64,000 nucleotides of DNA from Ochotona curzoniae (GCF_017591425.1 NW_024467120.1:3224001-3288000), one strand, 5' to 3'; numbered from the stretch's first letter, positions 35,565-45,883 are shown. Numbers and translations are program-made. Notes: generated from the letters alone by a model not told the origin.

Positions 35565-37220
35565 ATCTCTTCTAGAATGCACTGCCAAGAGATGAGGGGA
35601 TAAGACCTCCTTGTTTGCCTTTGTGACCTCAGATTTTAGACAATAATTTTTTCAGCCTTCCTTTCTATGTCTTGGGTCAATAAGATTAAGAGGGAGTGAC
35701 CATTCCCAGAGGTCCTTGTCATCACCAATGAGCTCCCCCAAGACAGAAAGCCCTCACTAGCCTCCTGGACATTGATATTAAGCTTGAAAAAGGAAACTGA
35801 GTTCCAAGCACGGCACCGACTCTTCCTTCCAATTCCACTTTTAGGCCATACAGATGTGTGGTGCTAGAGCAGAGTACTACCCAAATACAAAATTTGCTCT
35901 TGATTTTGATCACATCAAAGTGAGCACCATTGTGTTAATCATGCAGTTATGCGGTGTGGAAGTGTATGCAATTCACATGAAAATAATCAGCACGCAGTTT
36001 CAGGATGTCCATTTTGCAGTGACCACATGTGATGGAAATATGGACGGGGTATTGACCTTCACAAGGCAGCAACAGCAACAACTATACAACACTAACAGCG
36101 TGAAAGAAGTTCTACAAGGGAGGTCAACCCTTACATCTTTTTATTCTCATATCCTCCCATCGCCCCCTCGCCCCGCACTACCCCCATGCACCTGCTTGGG
36201 CCGTGCAATGTAATTTCCTACAAAGACCTCACATTTTCTTGAACAGCAGGCATCACTGACCTGTTGAGCCTTGAACTCCTGCAAAACTTAATCTCCCTGT
36301 GCTCTGCTTGTTCAAGACAATGAATAGGCTTGTTCGGAGTTGTCAGATGCTAATAAAGACTTCATCACTTTTATATGAACAACCTATAAGCTATTCTCTC
36401 CCAGGGGCAGGACTGTGAGCAGGGGCTGACAGAGACAAGACATAGCGAGAGAGATGGGTATGTGCAGAAGAAGCTAAATTTACAGCATCGTTTCTGCTCA
36501 GGCTCTCTGTTGTCCTGTTGTCTATCACACCACAATTTCCCATTGGAAAGGCTCGCCATCTATCTTGCCTGCTGGAGTCCTCTCTGATGTGTGTACAGTC
36601 TAGTTGAAGAACGTTATTTTCCTTCATAAAGACTGATGTTATTAGCCAAAGGCATCAATGGAGAGTATAAATTTGCATTTTCAATTTGAAATGATTGATT
36701 TTTGATGAAAACTGTATTGCTACTGCAGTTAGGCTGGCTGTGACGAGAGGATTAAAGATTGATATTGAGAGAGCAGTAGGTGCGTGAACTTCTCCGTAAA
36801 GGCAATGACTGGCACATTGGACTTGACCTCTGCCTCAGGAGCATCCATAAGCGAAATGACATGCCAGATAGCAGACTGGGAGGAAAGAGCGGCAGGCTAC
36901 ACAATCAAAGGGCTTCCTCTCCAGAAAATACTGCTTGTGAACGGCAAACCACCTAATTGACATGGAGAAGGGAAATAAGGGCAACTCAGAGAAAAATGGA
37001 GGAGAACCAAACTTTAGGAAACTAAAGGAATGCCACTGCTTGAAAGCCCATTGGTAAGTTTTCCAAATTAGTTATAATGAAATGGTCTTTCTCCTCTTTT
37101 TCTAAAGAAAAACCAAATGAGACACTGTGTTAACTTTGGATTCTTTCACAGTTGATCCCTGATGTTCGATTTCATTCCATCTCACCCTCTTCAAGGCTTC
37201 TTATGTTAGAGAAGACTTCA
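35565..37220. other. Unique sequence, possible conserved non-coding DNA
   Basis: A 119-codon frame at 35854-36213 includes QQQQQ and lacks any recognisable domain. The 36640-36960 part is repeat-free, of moderate GC and has no simple repeats, the texture of a conserved non-coding element; this cannot be shown from one sequence. Confidence 0.3.
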
Positions 37221-37230
37221 TAAAGTTTGT

Positions 37231-37569
37231 GGGGGTCCCAGTGTGGTAGCCTACTGGATAAAGTCTTTGACTTGCATGTGCCAGGATCCCATATGAGCAT
37301 CGATCCCAGCTTACTCTACTTCCCTTCTAGCTCCCTGCTTGTGGCCTGGGAAAGCAGTCAAGGATGGCCCAAGCAAGACCTTGGGACCCTAGGCCTTGTG
37401 TGGGAAACCTGGAAGAAACTTCTTGCTTCTGGCTTCAGATCAGCTCAGCTGTGCCCATTGTGACCACTCGGGGAGTGAACCAGTGGGCAAAAAAGCTTTC
37501 TTTGTGTCTCTCCTTCTCTCTGCAAAGCTGAGTTTCCAATTAAAAAACCAAATAAATCTTTAAAAAGAA
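37231..37569 (+). mobile_element. CSINE with target-site duplication
   Basis: A full-length plus-strand copy starting 'gggggtcccagtgtggtag' and ending 'aaataaatctttaaaaag'. The flanks share 'aaagtttgt' at 37222-37230 and 37570-37578. Confidence 0.93.
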
Positions 37570-37604
37570 AAAGTTTGTAGGAAGATGGAAGTGAAAGCAT
37601 GAGT

Positions 37605-37982
37605 TTGAGCCTGGCATCCTGGTATAGTGGGTTAAGCTGATGGTTGTGAAAGCGGCATCCCACTCTGAAATTAGAGTGCCAGTTAGAGTCCTGGCTGTGC
37701 TGCTTTCTATCCAGTTCCCCATAATTGCTCCTCAGAAAGTGGCAGATGGCCCATGTGGGCCCCTGCCACCCACATGGGAGATCAGATGGAGTTCCTGGCC
37801 ACCATATTCAGCCTGGCCCAGGCCGGGCTTGTTGGCACCACTGGGGAGTGAGCCAGGCAATACAAAATTTCTATCTCTGTGCTTTTCTCGCTCTTGCTCT
37901 CTTGTTCTCTCTCTTGCTCCATCTCCTTATCTATCTCACATTCTACCTTTCAACTAACTAACTAAATAAATCTTAAAATATT
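37605..37982 (+). mobile_element. Old lagomorph SINE
   Basis: A plus-strand copy only 35 bp after the previous SINE and in the same orientation. It has 'ggcatcctggtatagtgggttaagc' at the head, 'gcccctgccacccacatgggaga' in the middle, a CT-rich tract (37893-37920) and 'ctaactaaataaatc' at the tail. Confidence 0.88.
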
Positions 37983-37984
37983 AT

Positions 37985-38090
37985 GTATTTTGCGGTATAA
38001 ATTTTTTCTGATAATATACAGAAAATATGTATTATGAAAAAATACTACATGGATTTCAAAACTTCACCATCTTCTGTAGCTGAGTGCTAC
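37985..38090. mobile_element. Mariner-like MITE core (copy 4)
   Basis: 'tatgtattatgaaaaaatactacatggatttcaaaactt' (38026-38064) matches the core of this MITE family. The terminal inverted repeats are not intact here. Confidence 0.45.
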
Positions 38091-38114
38091 ATACTACACT
38101 AACATTCCATATAT

Positions 38115-38129
38115 CCAGAGGCAATTTTA
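38115..38129. repeat. Left 15-bp target-site duplication
   Basis: 'ccagaggcaatttta', identical to 40614-40628. It brackets the 2.5-kb insertion. Confidence 0.95.
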
Positions 38130-38469
38130 TTTTTTTTATTCATATATCTAAGGTAAAGGGAATATTGAGGGAGAAGCCCCACCCAGTCTCCCACCTATTT
38201 CAGGACTCCGAAGTGGGGCATGCTCTGAGATCCTTGCTCAAGTGGTTTTGATAGTTCACCAGTTATGAATTGCTGCCATTCTTGCCACTCCAGGCACAGT
38301 GAGGTTGTTGAAGAATCCACTGATTGACATAGTCCATCATAGAGTCTCCATTTGTCCAGCATTTCGCTGCCAACATATAGCTGAGGTGGTGGATTGACCT
38401 GTTCTGTCCAGCTGGTGGTTGCAATTGCTGGGTTGGTTTTGTTTTCAACCCTGGCTTCCACTGGAACCA

Positions 38470-40100
38470 ATGGGTGTTGCAGTCCAGCCCGGCTCCACCC
38501 AGCACACACTCGGACCTCACACAAACCAGTGGGAGCTGCAACCCTGTCAGAGTGACCCACAATAACCCCCACCAGGCTCGCCCCCACCCTGGTTTGCCAG
38601 TATGTGTAGTAGACCAGTCCAGTCTGCCCCATATCCTGTTTGGCTCGGGTACATGTCAAAGGGTATTGAAGCTTGGTTCCATCTAACCAGCTCAACTATC
38701 AAGCCCTCATGGATGCTGTTAAGTGCCTCTCCGTCCAGCCACCCCACGCCCCATCCTAGTTTTTGTGCCCTCCCATGGGAGTGGTAACTCAGGAGGGAGG
38801 AGCCCACTATTTCCCTCCCAGGTCTCTCCCACTCCCGGATTGTGCACTCTCCAGGTGGTTCTGTGGTCAGACTTGACAGTATCAGCCCCCAGTGCCAGCT
38901 GATGCTGCGGCTAAGTGCCAACAGCCCTCACCCACTCTAATTATGTTTGCACCCATAGGAATAATCCGCCCTTCCTGGCTTTTCCCTGATCTAGCCCACA
39001 TGAGGCGCACAGGTGTTGTAACCCTGCCTAGTCTGGTCTGTCCCCATTCCGGCTCCAGCTCTCCAGTGGGAGTATCTGTCCAGCAAAGGAACCCCTCCTC
39101 CTTATTCTCCTGCCGGCTCTGCCCCTCCCTTCCTGATTCTCATGTGTGCTGGTTGGGTGCTGCGGTCACATCTGGCACAGGCAGCCTCACTTTGGCATTC
39201 TGTGTTGTGTACTGCTTTTGTCGCGACTGAACCTGGCTCGACCCACACTCTGCTCCGGCGTTCAGATTTGCCAGTAGATGACGGGAACTGGTTCAGCCTG
39301 GTCCAGCCTCCGACCCACGCCAAATGTATGCCAGTGGGACACTTTCCATGACCTCTTGGCTGTTTTCTTCCATGCTTCTTGCGCTTATTTGCAGAGTCTG
39401 TGTCCTGTCAGAGGAGTTGCCCAGGCTCCTCCATCAGGACTCTCCTAGTCCCAGGTTTCATGCATACCAGTGGGTTCATGAGCCAGCACTACTCAGTTGA
39501 CCTCCTGTCCTATCAGGAACAGTGGCTTTTCTTAACTGGTCTTGAACCCATTCTGGTTTTTGCTGTTGGATGTTTCAGCGCAGCCACAGCTCGTCCATAT
39601 CCATATAGAGCTCACACATGGCTCAGTTGGGGTTGAGACCTTGCCTAGTCCATCCCACATCTACCCTGGTCCTCCAGAACACCAGAAGGTGTTGCAGTCT
39701 GACCTGGCCTGGTGTATCTAGTCCCAGTCCACACTTGTGCCAAGGGAGATTACTACTGTAACCGGATCAGAACACAGCCCCATTCCAGCCCATGCGCCCC
39801 TTAGTGGGTACCTCCTCTCAGCTAGGGTTTCTCCTTAGTTCCCCAGCCGGGCTTGTTCCCAGCCAGTGTCCAGTATGCCAGTGGTTGCTCTGACTCAGCT
39901 AGGCACAGCCCGTCACCTATGGTGACCCCTGCCTTAGATACTGTTGCTTAGCGTCCGTGACTCTCGCAGACCAATTGGTGCAAGAACCTAGTTGGGCATG
40001 TCGTGTGCCCCATCCTGGTTTCTAATTTGACTTGTGGGCTAAGGTTTGCTCAGTACTGCCTGGTGCGCCTGTTCTATCTTCAGAGGAGGAGTTACTGTCA
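38470..40100 (-). repeat. Degenerate internal repeat domain
   Basis: A motif like plus-strand 'ccagtgggtgttgcagtc' recurs in degraded form around 38472, 38526, 38765, 39010, 39065, 39155, 39685, 39750, 39870 and 40088, at irregular spacing. Neighbouring words such as 'cctggtctg', 'agcccggct' and 'ccatcctggtttt' also recur. This suggests an old VNTR-like array, long since diverged. Confidence 0.6.
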
Positions 40101-40260
40101 TTGGGAATCTTCAGGATTGATTCACATCCTCAAAGCACTGTGGTTCAGCATGGAGCTACTTAAGCAGCGAATCAAAGAACCTAAAATCCCAGAGCTCCCC
40201 GGCCGGGCGGCCAGCAGTCAGAGCCTGGCCCCAAATAGCACACTGGCGGCACGCAATGAG

Positions 40261-40612
40261 ACAGCTCACCACGTGCACGTGTTGGCTGGAGCCAGAACCC
40301 GGGCAAGATGTCCTGTCCCGGGGGCTCCCAGCTGCCCTGTAGCTGCTGGAAGTTCAAACCCCCAAGCCCAAAGCCACACCCATCCCCATCCCCTCCCAAG
40401 CTCATGGCAAGCAGCAGTGGCCCCTGACCAGGCCTGCATAACAAAGCACCAGGCTTACCCTGAAGAAGGCAGCTCCTGGCGCTCAGGCAGGCCCGGGGAC
40501 AGCTCACCACGTGTACGTGGTGGCCGGAGCTAGAATCCGGGCAAGACATCTCGTCCAGGGGGCTCCTAGCTGCCATGCCGCTGCTGGAAGTTCAAACCCC
40601 CAAGCCCAAGGT
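40261..40612 (-). repeat. 238-bp tandem monomers at the element's 5' end
   Basis: 'acagctcaccacgtg' at 40261 recurs at 40499, a 238-bp period. The complete unit is 40261-40498. The second (5'-most in sense) unit is cut after about 114 bp at the insertion edge. Shared blocks include the 'gctgctggaagttcaaac' block and the 'cccccaagccca' segment. Each unit holds a CACGTG palindrome (40270-40281 and about 40508-40521). Tandem 5' monomers truncated at the outer end recall the promoter monomers of rodent L1, so a promoter role is plausible but unproven. Confidence 0.85.
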
Positions 40613-40613
40613 C

Positions 40614-40628
40614 CCAGAGGCAATTTTA
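40614..40628. repeat. Right 15-bp target-site duplication
   Basis: 'ccagaggcaatttta', identical to 38115-38129. The following base is g, giving the TTTT/AG target. Confidence 0.95.
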
Positions 40629-40734
40629 GACAACTTTAATCATTTATGCTTTCTTGCGTAAGCTTTAAAAATTCTTTCAACTACCTCATCACCATCTGTA
40701 TCCAGAATTTTGAAATAATGTTTTGTGTGTTGAT

Positions 40735-41072
40735 AAGAAGCCCAAGTGCACTGGTATACAGGGTAATCCTCTACCTGTGGTGCCAGCATCCCTTTATGGG
40801 TGCTACTTTGTGTCCCAGCTGTTTCATTTCCAGTCCAACTCCTTAATTATGAACTGGGAAAGCGGCAGAGGATGGCTCAAGTCCCTGGACATCCGTGTGG
40901 GAGACCTGGAAGAAGTTCCTGGCTCCTGGCTTCAGATTAGCTTAGCTCTGGTCATTGTGGCCATTTGTGGAATCAACCAATGGATGGAAGATATCTCTCT
41001 CTCCTCCCTCCTTCTCTGTTTCTCCTTCCTTATCTCTTCAAACCTGTTTTTCAAATATTTTTTTTTAAAGGA
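40735..41072 (+). mobile_element. Lagomorph SINE
   Basis: A plus-strand copy: 'agcccaagtgcactggtatac' at the head, 'aactgggaaagcggcagagg' in the middle, 'gtggaatcaaccaatgg', a CT-rich tract and a T-rich 3' end. Moderately old. Confidence 0.85.
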
Positions 41073-41074
41073 GA

Positions 41075-41388
41075 AGAAACCATATTCACTGATAATGTAC
41101 GCTGGCATGTTCTTTGGGAAGGTAAGAAATATTTATGAATAAAAGTACTTGGTACACAAAGGCAATCTAAATCCTCAAAGTCCTAGTGGGGAAAATAAAA
41201 TTTAAAATGTATTTCAGATTGTTTTCTTTGTATCTTATAGCTCCTACATACACTTCTTGTACATTGGATTTCAATTAGTTTAGCTGTTAAACAAGCTGCC
41301 ATAAAAACTAACATAAATTTCAACATCCTACCTGGTAACAGAATAAAGTATTTACATAGATACAAAACAAACTATATGAAAAAAAATA
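41075..41388. other. AT-rich sequence, possibly part of the adjoining L1
   Basis: Nothing firmly recognised. It directly precedes the L1M-like segment and may belong to it. Confidence 0.35.
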
Positions 41389-41389
41389 T

Positions 41390-41690
41390 GAACTCAAAGA
41401 GTCCAGGACGGGAGAGCTTTCTTCTTATCAGATCGGCAAGGCTGAAAGAGATGAACGTTTCGTGCAAGTGTTGGCAAACAACACTCGGCATAGAGCGGGA
41501 GAGGTAACCAGCCCCACTTCCTGGTGGAGCAATTAGGCAATGTTTATCAAAAAACGTCAATGTCTTCTCTACTCAGAAAACTTTCCCAAGAATGTATCTG
41601 GCATAAATATCTGCAAAAGTGGACAGACATGTATGTTCAAACGTCTTGATGGTGACATAACAATGAAGTCTTAGAAACTGTCTCAGTGGT
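41390..41690 (+). mobile_element. Ancient L1 (L1M-type) 3' UTR fragment
   Basis: 'cttcctggtggagcaattaggcaatgtttatcaaaa' (41518-41553), 'ttcccaagaatgtatctggcataaatatctgcaaaagtgg' (41583-41622), 'gacatgtatgttcaaacg' and 'atggtgacataacaatgaa' follow the ancient mammalian L1 3' UTR order ('...agcaatttggcaatatctatcaaaa...'). Confidence 0.6.
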
Positions 41691-41771
41691 GCCCAATGGG
41701 GGAGCGGGTAGCTAGATTAAGGTTACACCACAACACAGCTGCAGAACAGCTGAAAATGAGAGCAAACAAGT

Positions 41772-42040
41772 GCCATGTTTTTATTTGTTTATCCGAGAGG
41801 TGGAGAGATACAAAGAGAGTTCCCTCATCTACCGGTTCAATGAGCTGCCACGGTCTGGAACACCATGAACTTGGCCAGGAACTCAATATGGGTCTCCCGC
41901 ATGGGTTGGCAAGGGACCCAATGACTTGAATCCACGTTACTGCCTCCCAGACCTGCGTTAGCAGCAGCTGGAGTTGGCCAGAGCTGCGTCAGGCATTCTG
42001 ACACAGGAATTAACTGCTCGGCCAAATGCCCATCCCATCA
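41772..42040 (-). mobile_element. Old lagomorph SINE
   Basis: A minus-strand copy: 'tttttatttgtttatccgagaggtggagagata' at the tail, 'ctaccggttcaatgagctgcc', 'gtctcccgcatggg' and 'ttaactgctcggccaaatgcccatcc' at the head end. Confidence 0.82.
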
Positions 42041-42044
42041 CGTT

Positions 42045-44390
42045 TACTTTTTAAGATTCCAGGGTAGTATATGCACTATTTACGTTGTTAGAAGTAAAAG
42101 CAAAGATTGTAATTATGTGTGGGGATATAAGTGTGGGTATGTGTTGCCAGACAAATGTCTGTGTGATTCTAATCGTTGGCAGTGAACCTGAAGTAGAGCT
42201 TGAGATTTGAACAAGCGAGTGGTCTGATTTTTCACTTTATTAATCCTTAAGTTACATTTCAAAATCATTATTATCAAATTAAGAAAGATTTAGAATGTTT
42301 AAATAGAAGTGGATGAAATTACCCAGATGTTTTCTATATACTATTGTGTTCTAAAAGAATTCATATTGCCTCTTTAAATGCCCCCACTAATACTACATAT
42401 CTAACCATATTCCCCCACTGGTCATTTAAAAGTTTGGGAAGAACATGACACTGAAGGTCAGGCTGTGTGAGCTCCAGCCCCTGCACTGTCGTGACCTCAG
42501 CTGCCTGTCCGCAGGTCTGTCGTTTCATGCCCTTGACTCTCTGCAGAATGGAAGTTGGCAAAACCAATGGCTTTCCAACTCTGTAGACACACAACCAGCT
42601 ACCACCCACCACCTGGCTCCTCAGCCAGAGCGATTCCATTTCTGTTGGTTTTATTTATTAGCATGTCTCCCTAAGATTTTATCTGATTTCTGGAGCTCAA
42701 ATGTCATGAGAAAATCTCTGGGATGGGTTATTCGAAGGCTCCTTCCAGAACTAATAGTTCTTGTGTCTATAAAGTTCAGATCTTAGCCAGGGAAAGCAGA
42801 TCTTTCCAGCTAGGAAGCTGCCCGGTCCAGAAGCACAGAGCTTCTTTGTCTTTTTTCAGAACATGAGGCTGGTGTGTGCAGGCTGTAATGGACATGAATG
42901 AAAAGCAACAGAGGACATGTGTCAGAAAACAACAGCCAAAGCGGGCTGCCGGGACAATGAGCAATTCTTGATTTTGCTTCAACTGACCGTTGGGCCACTT
43001 GGCCTTACTCCTGGCATGATGCTTTTGATTTGTTTATGAATACACTCTTTGCAAAAATAATACTTGGCAGGGTGCCCCAGGAATATATTCACGAGGGAGT
43101 TATGATTCATGCTTTGCCGTGAAAGGTCAGAGCAGAGATTAGCACCAGCTGTTAATCAACAGCCGAGTATAAGAGAGGACCAGGGCCTGTTCTTCTCTCC
43201 CAACAGCAACAAAATTGAAAGCTCATATTCAGGGTCTGTGCCTTTTATTCTAGTAAGCCAGGGTGCAATCTAGCTGTTGGATGAGTCTGTTCTTTCACTT
43301 AAGTGATAAAACGGAAGTAAGAGCTTCTGAAGGATCCTCAATGAAAACAGGTATAACAGAGTTACAGTGGATGTTACTGCACCGTGAGCACCCATCCTAT
43401 TCATTCAAGGAAATACATTGAAAATTGACACTCTTATCTCTGTAATAGTTGCCTGCATCGGGAAGTAAGTGACCGACCGAGAGGTGGAAAAGGGTGCCAA
43501 AGATGTAGCATTCATTTGTCACATTCCATGTCACGACCCAGACACATGGGAAGTGAAATGCATAGATGGGCCATTTATTCTATAGTTCTATTTTTTCCTG
43601 TAACAAGGTTTTAGTGCCATTCAGAATACATCAGATGAAATCAACTCTACTCCATTTCCCAGAATGCCCTGATTACCTCTTGACATTTTGCTATGTGCCT
43701 CTTACCACCGAAATTGGTTCTTTGCCTTTGAACTTCTGTAATTAAAAAGGAGATTCTGCCTGCTGCCTCTGTTTCAATCCTAAGATCCAACCAAAACGCT
43801 AACAACCAATAGACTAAATGTGACTGAAATGTATTGCCATCAAAGTGAAGAGGAACAGTGCAGAAACCAGTCGGTTAAATTGCCACACCATCATATTAAA
43901 TTTGGCTAGACATTTCAAAAAGCAGGCTACAGAGGGATATGAGTAGATACATGCAAATTGTTCACAAGATTTAGATAAAAATAATGGCTTACCAAAGAGC
44001 TGCCATAGAAGCCATTTTTAAGTACCTCCCATGTGGTCAAGTTCTGTTATTGACACAGTCACGCTAAGAAACAAGCCAAGCCGAGAATCAGTAAACTAGA
44101 ACAAGCAGCATTCTTTGAGCTTCAATGAATGATTACAATGGGCTCAGCCAGTGGCTCGTCTCACCCAGGCATGGCCTGTTCACTCACCTGGAGATTCGTT
44201 GATAAATTGGATCATGTGCTTCTCCTCTTCCAGCAGCCAGACCAAACATGCATTACGGCAGTGGACTTGAACTAGTCCCAATGTGCTGGCGCCATATCAG
44301 CCTTTGTTTGCAATGTGTTTGCTAACAGCATGTTGGCCAAATTAAGCAACATGGTTTAACCCAAGAAGGAAGACACAACAAAATTCGAAT
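42045..44390. other. Longest repeat-free stretch; no gene recognised
   Basis: About 2.3 kb without any SINE, L1, MIR or MITE that I can recognise, unusual for this window. Reading frames (for example 42445-42786) carry no recognisable domain. The 43010-43210 part has the even composition typical of conserved non-coding DNA, which is only a suspicion. Confidence 0.4.
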
Positions 44391-44407
44391 GAAGAAAGTG
44401 AATTTTG

Positions 44408-44723
44408 GGGATGCGGTGCAATAGCCTGGTGGCTAAAGTCCTCACCTTGCATGCTCCAGGACCCTATGTGGGTGCCGGTTCTAATCCCGCCAGCACTTCT
44501 TCCCATCCAGCTCCCTGCTTGTGGCCTGGGAAAGCAGTCGAGGACAGCCTTCGGACCCTGTACCCTTGTGGGATACGAGGAGGAAGTTCCAGGCTTCCTA
44601 GCTTTGGATTGGCTCAGCTTCGGCCGTTGTGGCTGCTTTGGGAGTGAATCAACAGATAGAAATCTTCCTCTCTGTCTCTTCTCCTTTCTGTATATATTTT
44701 TTTAAGTTAAGATGTTAAAAAAA
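44408..44723 (+). mobile_element. CSINE with target-site duplication
   Basis: A plus-strand copy starting 'gggatgcggtgcaatagcc', with a degraded tail. Flanked by 'gaagaaagtgaattttg' (44391-44407) and 'gaagaaagtgaaattttg' (44724-44741), identical except for one extra a. Confidence 0.95.
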
Positions 44724-44931
44724 GAAGAAAGTGAAATTTTGAAGAAATAATTGGCTCATGAGTGTTGTCTCCCAATGCATTGAGAGGAGGTTATGCCATC
44801 TCCTTCAGTCCACCTCTAAAAAAGTGTTCCTACTACTCCAGCCCAACAGGCCTGGGGACTAGGGGAAAGAGAAAGGTCAACCAGTTGGTAAATAACAGTC
44901 ATTCCGTCTTTCCTCCTTATGTGAAGATACT

Positions 44932-45040
44932 TTTAAACGTGGAAAATTTTGAATTAAAATGTTTATTTTGGCACCAAAAGATGAAATCCATGTATAGCTT
45001 TCTCATAATATGCATGTTTCATTAACTTCTTGAATACCTC
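44932..45040. mobile_element. Mariner-like MITE (copy 5)
   Basis: Ends 'gaagatacttttaaacgtgg' (44932-44951) and 'attaacttcttgaatacctc' (45021-45040) form an imperfect inverted repeat. The core 'tttattttggcaccaaaag...catgtatagctttctcataatatgcatg' is the family core in reverse orientation relative to copy 3. Confidence 0.75.
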
Positions 45041-45044
45041 TGTA

Positions 45045-45125
45045 AGTACGCATTTCAATTTTCTGTACCAAAATAAGTCTATATTTTAATTTCAGTTTCC
45101 ATGAACTGTAACCTCTAAATTTAAT
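45045..45125. mobile_element. Mariner-like MITE fragment (copy 6)
   Basis: 'ctgtaccaaaataagtctatattttaatttcagtttccatgaactg' (45063-45108) repeats the family motif immediately beside copy 5. It may be an independent fragment or half of a nested pair. Confidence 0.45.
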
Positions 45126-45169
45126 CAATGAAATTTCATATATGGTCTTTCGTAGTCACATCTTTTAGA

Positions 45170-45465
45170 GTTTCTCGCACGTTAATTATTCACAGGAAGG
45201 TATGGAAGATGGAAAGATTGGATCTCAAATACAAATAGCAAATATTAACCAAGAGAGATTGGTAAAGTTTAGGACTAAAGACCTCAACTTTTTCGTTCCG
45301 TTTAACTAAAGTTATAATTCCTTTCCAAAAGGAATGAATCTGCTGCATGAAAGTTATATCCAAATAAAAGACAAAAAGAAGAAAGAAGGAAGAATAAAAA
45401 AATAATCTTACTGTGTGGATCTATACACAAAGCATGAATGTTTGGGGAGGTGGGGAACCAATCAA
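45170..45465. other. Unique AT-rich sequence
   Basis: Nothing recognised. Confidence 0.35.
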
Positions 45466-45469
45466 GTTC

Positions 45470-45830
45470 ATTGTGACAAACATGAGAAAAGCAAGAATTA
45501 CTAAAAATATTATGAAAAATCAGATCACTGGAAAGTCACTTATGTTTTTATATATTTTCATACATTATAAAACTGCAATAATTAAAGCAATGCTGTCCTT
45601 CAATTGGAAGGATCAGCAGACAGTCTAGATGGCACACAAGCAGGCTGCGATGAATACAGGGATTTAGAATGTAATCACGATGGCAATTCCAATCAATGAG
45701 GGAATGATCAATGCTTCAATAAATAATGCTGAGATCACAGAATAGTAACCTAAATATTTTGTTCGGTTTCCATCTTACATTTTAAAAAAAAACTTCCACG
45801 ATCTGTCAGACATAGAAGACAGGTTGAAAA
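45470..45830 (+). mobile_element. Degraded L1 ORF2 fragment
   Basis: 'cattataaaactgcaataattaaagca' (45562-45588) and 'tgatcaatgcttcaataaataatgctgagatc' (45707-45738) match the spacing and wording of the mammalian L1 ORF2 segment after the reverse transcriptase ('attataaagctacagtaatcaa...ttcaataaatggtgctggg'). The frame is broken, so this is a dead relic. Confidence 0.6.
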
Positions 45831-45883
45831 ATAGCATTAGGAAAATAAAGCATGAAGATAATTTTAAAAAACCTAATTTGAGG

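Larger units (their letters stand above)
38130..40613 (-). mobile_element. Unrecognised 2.5-kb composite retrotransposon
   Basis: A GC-rich block that differs sharply from its surroundings, lying between two perfect 15-bp copies of 'ccagaggcaatttta'. The plus-strand left end is T-rich (38130-38138), so the element reads on the minus strand and ends in an A-rich tail. The pre-integration site on the plus strand is TTTT/AG, close to the L1 endonuclease consensus TTTT/AA. In sense order: (1) a partial and a complete copy of a 238-bp tandem unit (40612 down to 40261); (2) a linker to about 40100; (3) about 1.6 kb of degenerate short repeats around 'gactgcaacacccactggt' (about 40100-38470); (4) a non-repetitive 3' segment (38470-38140) with the A-tail. 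The longest sense frame, 38195-38695 (166 codons), has no domain I recognise and spans part of the repeat domain. No L1 or retroviral protein is visible. I infer a non-autonomous element moved by L1 machinery; it could be a named lagomorph family I do not know. Confidence 0.8.

Noticed and set aside
35854..36213. 119-codon frame with a glutamine run
   Set aside because: The Q-run is a short CAG/CAA stretch. No signal peptide, domain or splice context supports a gene.
38195..38695. 166-codon frame in sense orientation of the 2.5-kb element
   Set aside because: It spans part of the degenerate repeat domain and contains repeated peptide pieces. I recognise no catalytic or binding motif. Kept only as a question for a Ka/Ks test.
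40003..40533. 176-codon open frame on the plus strand
   Set aside because: It runs antisense through the 238-bp monomers and linker of the 2.5-kb element. No domain, and low stop density follows from high GC.
40261..40612. CRISPR-like or satellite array
   Set aside because: Only 1.5 units of a 238-bp period in a mammalian context, inside a retroposed block.
38130..40613. Endogenous retrovirus or solo LTR as the identity of the 2.5-kb block
   Set aside because: A 15-bp duplication and an A-tail do not fit integrase-mediated insertion (4-6 bp, no tail). No primer-binding site, TG/CA ends or retroviral protein were seen.
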